The notes under the pieces were generated by a model. It was given only the letters and a program-made list of their open reading frames with translations. It was not told the origin of the DNA and did no database searches. Both the position numbers and the translations under genes were made by a program. Shown here one piece after another: positions 59,028 to 64,000 of a stretch of 64,000 bases of DNA (position 1 is its first letter; every line of letters starts with the position of its first letter). The stretch comes from Cladorhizidae sp. MBARI D1340-BT2 (taxonomy: Eukaryota > Porifera > Demospongiae > Poecilosclerida > Cladorhizidae), in the NCBI GenBank assembly GCA_028752905.1, contig JAQNBH010000014.1, positions 372,001 to 436,000 on the forward strand, read 5' to 3'.

Positions 59028-59206
59028 ATCTGTGGCTCGACTACATCTCTGCTGAGCTGCACCAGGAGGGGGGAGCACTAGAGAGGGTGGGCAAGTTGCA
59101 TTGGAGGGCCACAAAGCAGCTGCAGAGATCACTCATTGCCACCTTCATCGAGCACTACTCAGCCATGCAGGTCTGCCCTGCGGGCACAGACAGCAGCCTA
59201 CAATAG
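59028..59206 (+). CDS. UTP6: UTP6 terminal exon
   Basis: Acceptor GGTCCTAACCTGCAG, then two bases completing Asp and LWLDYISAELHQEGGALERV, GKLHWRATKQLQRSLIATFI, EHYSAMQVCPAGTDSSLQ and stop TAG (59204-59206). DLWxDYxxEEL......GxIYWRAxKxLxG...F....A is the C-terminal signature of UTP6. A GTCTGC follows CAG at 59171 and could act as a donor, but the natural end of the family is about here, so the in-frame TAG is preferred. Confidence 0.9.
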
Positions 59207-59231
59207 CAACTTTAGCCATGCATTATTCATG

Positions 59232-61787
59232 TAATTATATACAGTGCTGGAGACAGGGGCCTGGGCTGTGCATACTTGCATAGAGGTATAATTATATACA
59301 GTGCTGGAGGCAGGGGCCTGGGCTATGCATACTTGCATAGAGGTATAATTATATACAGTGCTGGAGACAGGGGCCTGGGCTGTGTATACTTGCATAGAGG
59401 TATAATTATATACAGTGCTGGAGACAGGGGCCTGGGCTGTGCATATATACTTGCATAGAGGTATAATTATATACAGTGCTGGAGACAGGGGCCTGGTCTG
59501 TGCATACTTGCATAGAGGTATAATTATATACAGTGCTGGAGACAGGGGCCTGGTCTGTGCATACTTGCATAGAGGTATAATTATATACAGTGCTGGAGAC
59601 AGGGGCCTGGGCTGTGTATACTTGCATAGAGGTATAATTATATACAGTGCTGGAGACAGGGGCCTGGGCTGTGCATACTAGCATAGAGGTATAATTATAT
59701 ACAGTGCTGGAGACAGGGGCCTGGGCTGTGCATACTTGCATAGAGGTATAATTATATACAGTGCTGGAGACAGGGGCCTTGGCTGTGCATACTTGCATAG
59801 AGGTATAATTATATACAGTGCTGGAGGCAGGGGCCTGGCCTGTGTATACTTGCATAGAGGTATAATTATATACAGTGCTGGAGACAAGGCCTGGGCTGTG
59901 CATACTTGCATAGAGGTATAATTATATACAGTGCTGGAGACAGGGGCCTGGGCTGTGCATACTTGCATAGAGGTATAATTATATACAGTGCTGGAGACAA
60001 GGGCCTGGGCTGTGCATACTTGCATAGAGGTATAATTATATACAGTGCTGGAGGCAGGGGCCTGGGCTGTGCATACTAGCATAGAGGTATAATTATATAC
60101 AGTGCTGGAGACAAGGGCCTGGGCTGTGCATACTTGCATAGAGGTATAATTATATACAGTGCTGGAGGCAGGGGCCTGGGCTGTGCATACTTGCATAGAG
60201 GTATAATTATATACAGTGCTGGAGGCAGGGGCCTGGGCTGTGTATACTTGCATAGAGGTATAATTATATACAGTGCTGGAGACAAGGGCCTGGGCTGTGC
60301 ATACTTGCATAGAGGTATAATTATATACAGTGCTGGAGACAGGGGCCTGGGCTGTGTATACTTGCATAGAGGTATAATTATATACAGTGCTGGAGACAGG
60401 GGCCTGGGCTGTGTATACTTGCATAGAGGTATAATTATATACAGTGCTGGAGGTAGGGGCCTGGGCTGTGCATACTTGCATAGAGGTATAATTATATACA
60501 GTGCTGGAGACAGGGGCCTGGGCTGTGCATACTTGCATAGAGGTATAATTATATACAGTGCTGGAGACAGGGGCCTGGGCTGTGCATACTTGCATAGAGG
60601 TATAATTATATACAGTGCTGGAGACAGGGGCCTGGGCTGTGCGTACTTGCATAGAGGTATAATTATATACAGTGCTGGAGACAGGGGCCTGGGCTGTGCA
60701 TACTTGTATAGAGGTATAATTATATACAGTGCTGGAGACAGGGGCCTGGGCTGTGCATACTTGCATAGAGGTATAATTATATACAGTGCTGGAGACAGGG
60801 GCCTGGCCTGTGCATACTTGCATAGAGGTATAATTATATACAGTGCTGGAGACAAGGGCCTGGCCTGTGCATACTTGCATAGAGGTATAATTATATACAG
60901 TGCTGGAGACAGGGCCCTGGGCTGTGCATACTTGCATAGAGGTATAATTATATACAGTGCTGGAGACAGGGGCCTGGGCTGTGTATACTTGCATAGAGGT
61001 ATAATTATATACAGTGCTGGAGACAGGGGCCTGGGCTGTGTATACTTGCATAGAGGTATAATTATATACAGTGCTGGAGACAGGGGCCTGGGCTGTGCAT
61101 ACTTGCATAGAGGTATAATTATATACAGTGCTGGAGACAGGGGCCTGGGCTGTGCATACTTGCATAGAGGTATAATTATATACAGTGTTGGAGACAGGGG
61201 CCTGGGCTGTGCATACTTGCATAGAGGTATAATTATATACAGTGCTGGAGACAGGGGCCTGGGCTGTGCATACTTGCATAGAGGTATAATTATATACAGT
61301 GCTGGAGACAGGGGCCTGGCCTGTGCATACTTGCATAGAGGTATAATTATATACAGTGCTGGAGACAAGGGCCTGGCCTGTGCATACTTGCATAGAGGTA
61401 TAATTATATACAGTGCTGGAGACAGGGCCCTGGGCTGTGCATACTTGCATAGAGGTATAATTATATACAGTGCTGGAGACAGGGGCCTGGGCTGTGTATA
61501 CTTGCATAGAGGTATAATTATATACAGTGCTGGAGACAGGGGCCTGGGCTGTGTATACTTGCATAGAGGTATAATTATATACAGTGCTGGAGACAGGGGC
61601 CTGGGCTGTGCTTACTTGCATAGAGGTATAATTATATACAGTGCTGGAGGCAGTGGCCTGGGCTGTGTATACTTGCATAGAGGTATAATTATATACAGTG
61701 CTGGAGACAAGGGCCTGGCCTGTGCATACTTGCATAGAGGTATAATTATATACAGTGCTGGAGACAAGGGCCTGGGCTGTGCTTGTA
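59232..61787. repeat. Large minisatellite, 57-bp unit, about 45 copies, behind UTP6
   Basis: Tandem TACTTGCATAGAGGTATAAT followed by TATATACAGTGCTGGAGACA and GGGGCCTGGGCTGTGCA. GAGGCAG, GACAAGG, GGCCTGGCC and TGTGTA variants occur. 57 is a multiple of three, so frames of 558 and 685 residues are open on opposite strands. It begins about 25 bp after the UTP6 stop, so it probably forms the 3' untranslated region or lies just beyond it. Confidence 0.97.
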
Positions 61788-62241
61788 TAGGGAGAGATCT
61801 TTCATGTTAGATTGTGTTGGAGGAGCTGCTGCCAACAGCATGAAAGTGGTACAAGACCTGCAGCATGTGATGAGACTGTCAGTTGTTGTAATATATAATC
61901 AGTCAAGAAGAGAGTAGAAGTAGGAGGAGTCTTCCAAAAGTATCCAGTACAAATATGTCCATCTTCTCCAACTACACACACACGTGTGTGTGTGTGTGCG
62001 CACATATATCTGATTATTTTTTCTTGTTTATTGTTAAAATGATGTCATTTTATCAAAGCTAAAATCATGTATGAAATTATTTTGCCACAGACAGTAATGG
62101 TCCACCCTCTAGACTGTCTATAGCATGTACCATACGGTATGTTCAGGTTGAACTACTGCACAATATAATATAATATATATACATGTATATAGCTATTTAC
62201 ATGTGTGCTACACACATATGCACACACACATAGTTTTGTTA
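61788..62241. other. Intergenic DNA between UTP6 and the kinase gene
   Basis: Unassigned. Contains a (TG)n run (61983-61999), an AT-rich TATAATATAATATA patch (62160-62190) and (CA)n (62208-62230). The 3' ends of the two convergent genes must lie here. Confidence 0.5.
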
Positions 62242-62434
62242 TCATGTTGATGACTGGTAGACAGTCTGCAGATCTTTGTACAGATGGTGTGCGGACTGCA
62301 GGGAAGCTCCCAGCATGGCTGCCTCCGGATGGATGGACCTGTCTTCCTCTGACCATTGCAGCAACTTAAAGTCCGGCAGTGAGAGTTGTTGGCTCAGCTC
62401 CACAAAGGATGGCCTCTTACAGGAATCTGCATGC
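62242..62434 (-). CDS. Protein tyrosine kinase, C-terminal exon
   Basis: After the acceptor ACACTTCTATTACAG one base completes a codon, and the exon reads HADSCKRPSFVELSQQLSLP then DFKLLQWSEED, ending LYKDLQTVYQSST and stop. (W)H-A-D-x-x-x-R-P-S-F-x-E-L is subdomain XI of tyrosine kinases (CW...RPxF), here with the invariant Trp expected to be split across the intron (TG|G). The ~50-residue tail after the kinase core has two tyrosines (YKDL, VYQS) that could be phosphorylated, as in receptor tyrosine kinase tails; that is inference. The other exons are not in the window: upstream there is about 250 bp of unremarkable sequence and then a 59-bp array. Which tyrosine kinase it is cannot be told from one exon. 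Confidence 0.75.
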
Positions 62435-62689
62435 CTGTAATAGAAGTGTTGGGACATAAAAACCAGTTGGTTAGCTTAGAGCCCAGAATGGAGTCACCCT
62501 ATAGAGACTATGAAGAACCAACAACATGCAAGTTTAGTGAGTTGACGTCCTCTCCCACCCACTTACTCAAGAGTACACACCGCGAGATACCGACCTAGAA
62601 GAGGATCAGACCATTTAGGTGTAGCACGCTACATTCTGCTGAGGCACGTGCATGCCATCAATGCTGGTTGCTAAGCAGGCATCTGTAAG
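62435..62689. other. Kinase gene intron, unassigned
   Basis: No further kinase exon recognised on the minus strand. Confidence 0.5.
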
Positions 62690-64000
62690 CTCCTACTATT
62701 TGTTAAGCATAATATAGTAGCAATACAGGCCAGGCAGACTAGCACTAGCTAGTGAGGACTTCAATAGCTAATATAGTAGCAATACAGGCCATGAAGACTA
62801 GCACTATCTAGTGAGGACTTCAATAGCTAATATAGTAGCAATACAGGGCAGGCAGGCTTAGCACTAGCTAGTGAGGACTTCAATAGCTAATATAGTAGCA
62901 ATACAGGCCCAGGCAGACTAGCACTAGCTAAGGACTTCAATAGCTAATATAGTAGCAATACAGGCCAGGCAGGCTAGCACTAGCTAATGAGGACTTCAAT
63001 AGCTAATATAGTAGCAATACAGGCCCAGGCAGGCTAGCACTAGCTAGTGAGGACTTCAATAGCTAATATAGTAGCAATACAGGCCAGGCAGGCTAGCACT
63101 AGCTAGTGAGGACTTCAATAGCTAATATAGTAGCAATACAGGCCCAGGCAGACAAGCACTAGCTAGTGAGGACTTCAATAGCTAATATAGTAGCAATACA
63201 GGCCAGGCTGACTAGCACTAGCTAGTGAGGACTTCAATAGCTAATATAGTAGCAATACAGGCCCAGGCAGACTAGCACTAGCTAGTGAGGACTTCAATAG
63301 CTAATATAGTAGCAATACAGGCCCAGGCAGGCTAGCACTAGCTAGTGAGGACTTCAATAGCTAATATAGTAGCAATACAGGCCAGGCACACTAGCACTAG
63401 CTAGTGAGGACTTCCAATAGCTAATATAGTAGCAATACAGGCCAGGCAGACTAGCACTAGCTAGTGAGGACTTCAATAGCTAATATAGTAGCAATACAGG
63501 CCAGGCAGGCTAGCACTAGCTAGTGAGGACTTCAATAGCTAATATAGTAGCAATACAGGCCAGGCAGAGTAGCACTAGCTAGTGAGGACTTCAATAGCTA
63601 ATATAGTAGCAATACAGGCCAGGCAGACTAGCACTAGCTAGTGAGGACTTCAATAGCTAATATAGTAGCAATACAGGCCCAGGCAGGCTAGCACTAGCTA
63701 GTGAGGACTTCAATAGCTAATATAGTAGCAATACAGGCCAGGCAGGCTAGCACTAGCTAGTGAGGACTTCAATAGCTAATATAGTAGCAATACAGGCCAG
63801 GCAGGCTAGCACTAGCTAGTGAGGACTTCAATAGCTAATATAGTAGCAATACAGGCCAGGCTGACTAGCACTAGCTAGTGAGGACTTCAATAGATAATAT
63901 AGTAGCAATACAGGCCAGGCAGACTAGCACTAGCTAGTGAGGACTTCCATAGCTAATATAGTAGCAATACAGGCCAGGCAGGCAGACTAGCACTAGCTAG
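62690..64000. repeat. Minisatellite, ~59-bp unit, about 22 copies, open at window end
   Basis: Tandem GCTAATATAGTAGCAATACA followed by GGCCAGGCAGACTAGCACTA and GCTAGTGAGGACTTCAATA. GGCCAGG/GGCCCAGG length variants and GACTAG/GGCTAG substitutions occur. It probably lies in an intron of the kinase gene. Confidence 0.96.

Noticed and set aside
59166..59206. Donor at 59171 (CAG|GTCTGC) and a further UTP6 exon beyond
   Set aside because: The in-frame stop 33 bp later fits the family's normal C-terminus, and no downstream exon with matching phase was recognised.
59678..61810. Frames of 685 and 430 (minus) and 558 (plus) residues
   Set aside because: Products of the 57-bp periodicity. Frames are open on opposite strands over the same DNA, with no non-repetitive domain attached.

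Overview
This is animal nuclear DNA. Its few cellular genes are cut into short exons with GT-AG introns, and most of the rest is degraded transposable elements and very long minisatellite arrays. The mix of relics (ZNF862/ZMYM-like hAT, pogo/Tigger, Ty3/gypsy, non-LTR, Penelope-like GIY-YIG and a 'DUF7869-like' element) and the recurrent TAGCTAGC motifs suggest an early-branching marine invertebrate, most likely a sponge. That placement is inference; no ribosomal or other marker gene is present.

Three cellular genes can be read by joining exons. (1) The C-terminal ~185 residues of V-type H+-ATPase subunit H (ATP6V1H) lie on the minus strand: five exons between 41179 and 24157, with matching phases and a stop codon. 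(2) The C-terminal ~235 residues of UTP6, the HAT-repeat protein of the U3 snoRNP/SSU processome, lie on the plus strand: five exons between 50200 and 59206. (3) The last coding exon of a protein tyrosine kinase lies on the minus strand at 62242-62434 and converges on UTP6. ATP6V1H and UTP6 point away from each other. The amino-terminal parts of both are missing, and a run of exactly 100 N (47969-48068) lies between them, so the gap either conceals a lot of sequence or is a wrong join.

Layout. 1-24150: no recognisable cellular gene. It holds Ty3/gypsy, pogo-like, non-LTR, hAT and DUF7869-like relics, several minisatellites (including ~2.7 kb of a 32-bp unit at 13471-16196) and stretches where I see nothing. 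24157-41179: the ATP6V1H 3' half. Its introns hold a pogo element with intact ends and TA duplications (27234-28095), a GIY-YIG relic, a hAT relic with a minisatellite grown inside its coding sequence, and at least seven arrays. 41507-50190: a ~6.5 kb 50-bp array, the gap, then a ~2.1 kb 31-bp array. 50200-59206: UTP6 exons separated by arrays of 30, 47, 36, 9, 29 and 43 bp units. 59232-61787: a 57-bp array just behind the UTP6 stop. 62690-64000: a 59-bp array upstream of the kinase exon, running out of the window.

The most notable signal is the relation between minisatellites and splice sites. One ATP6V1H array unit is the exon-intron junction itself (last 10 exon bases plus first 20 intron bases). 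A UTP6 array starts at the 5' splice site and offers five GTATG donors spaced 30 bp apart, in frame and without stops. A 47-bp UTP6 array repeats a pyrimidine-tract-plus-AG acceptor look-alike about 38 times. A 31-bp array repeats a GTGAGT donor look-alike about 68 times. The long open frames inside arrays are by-products of repeat periodicity, not genes.
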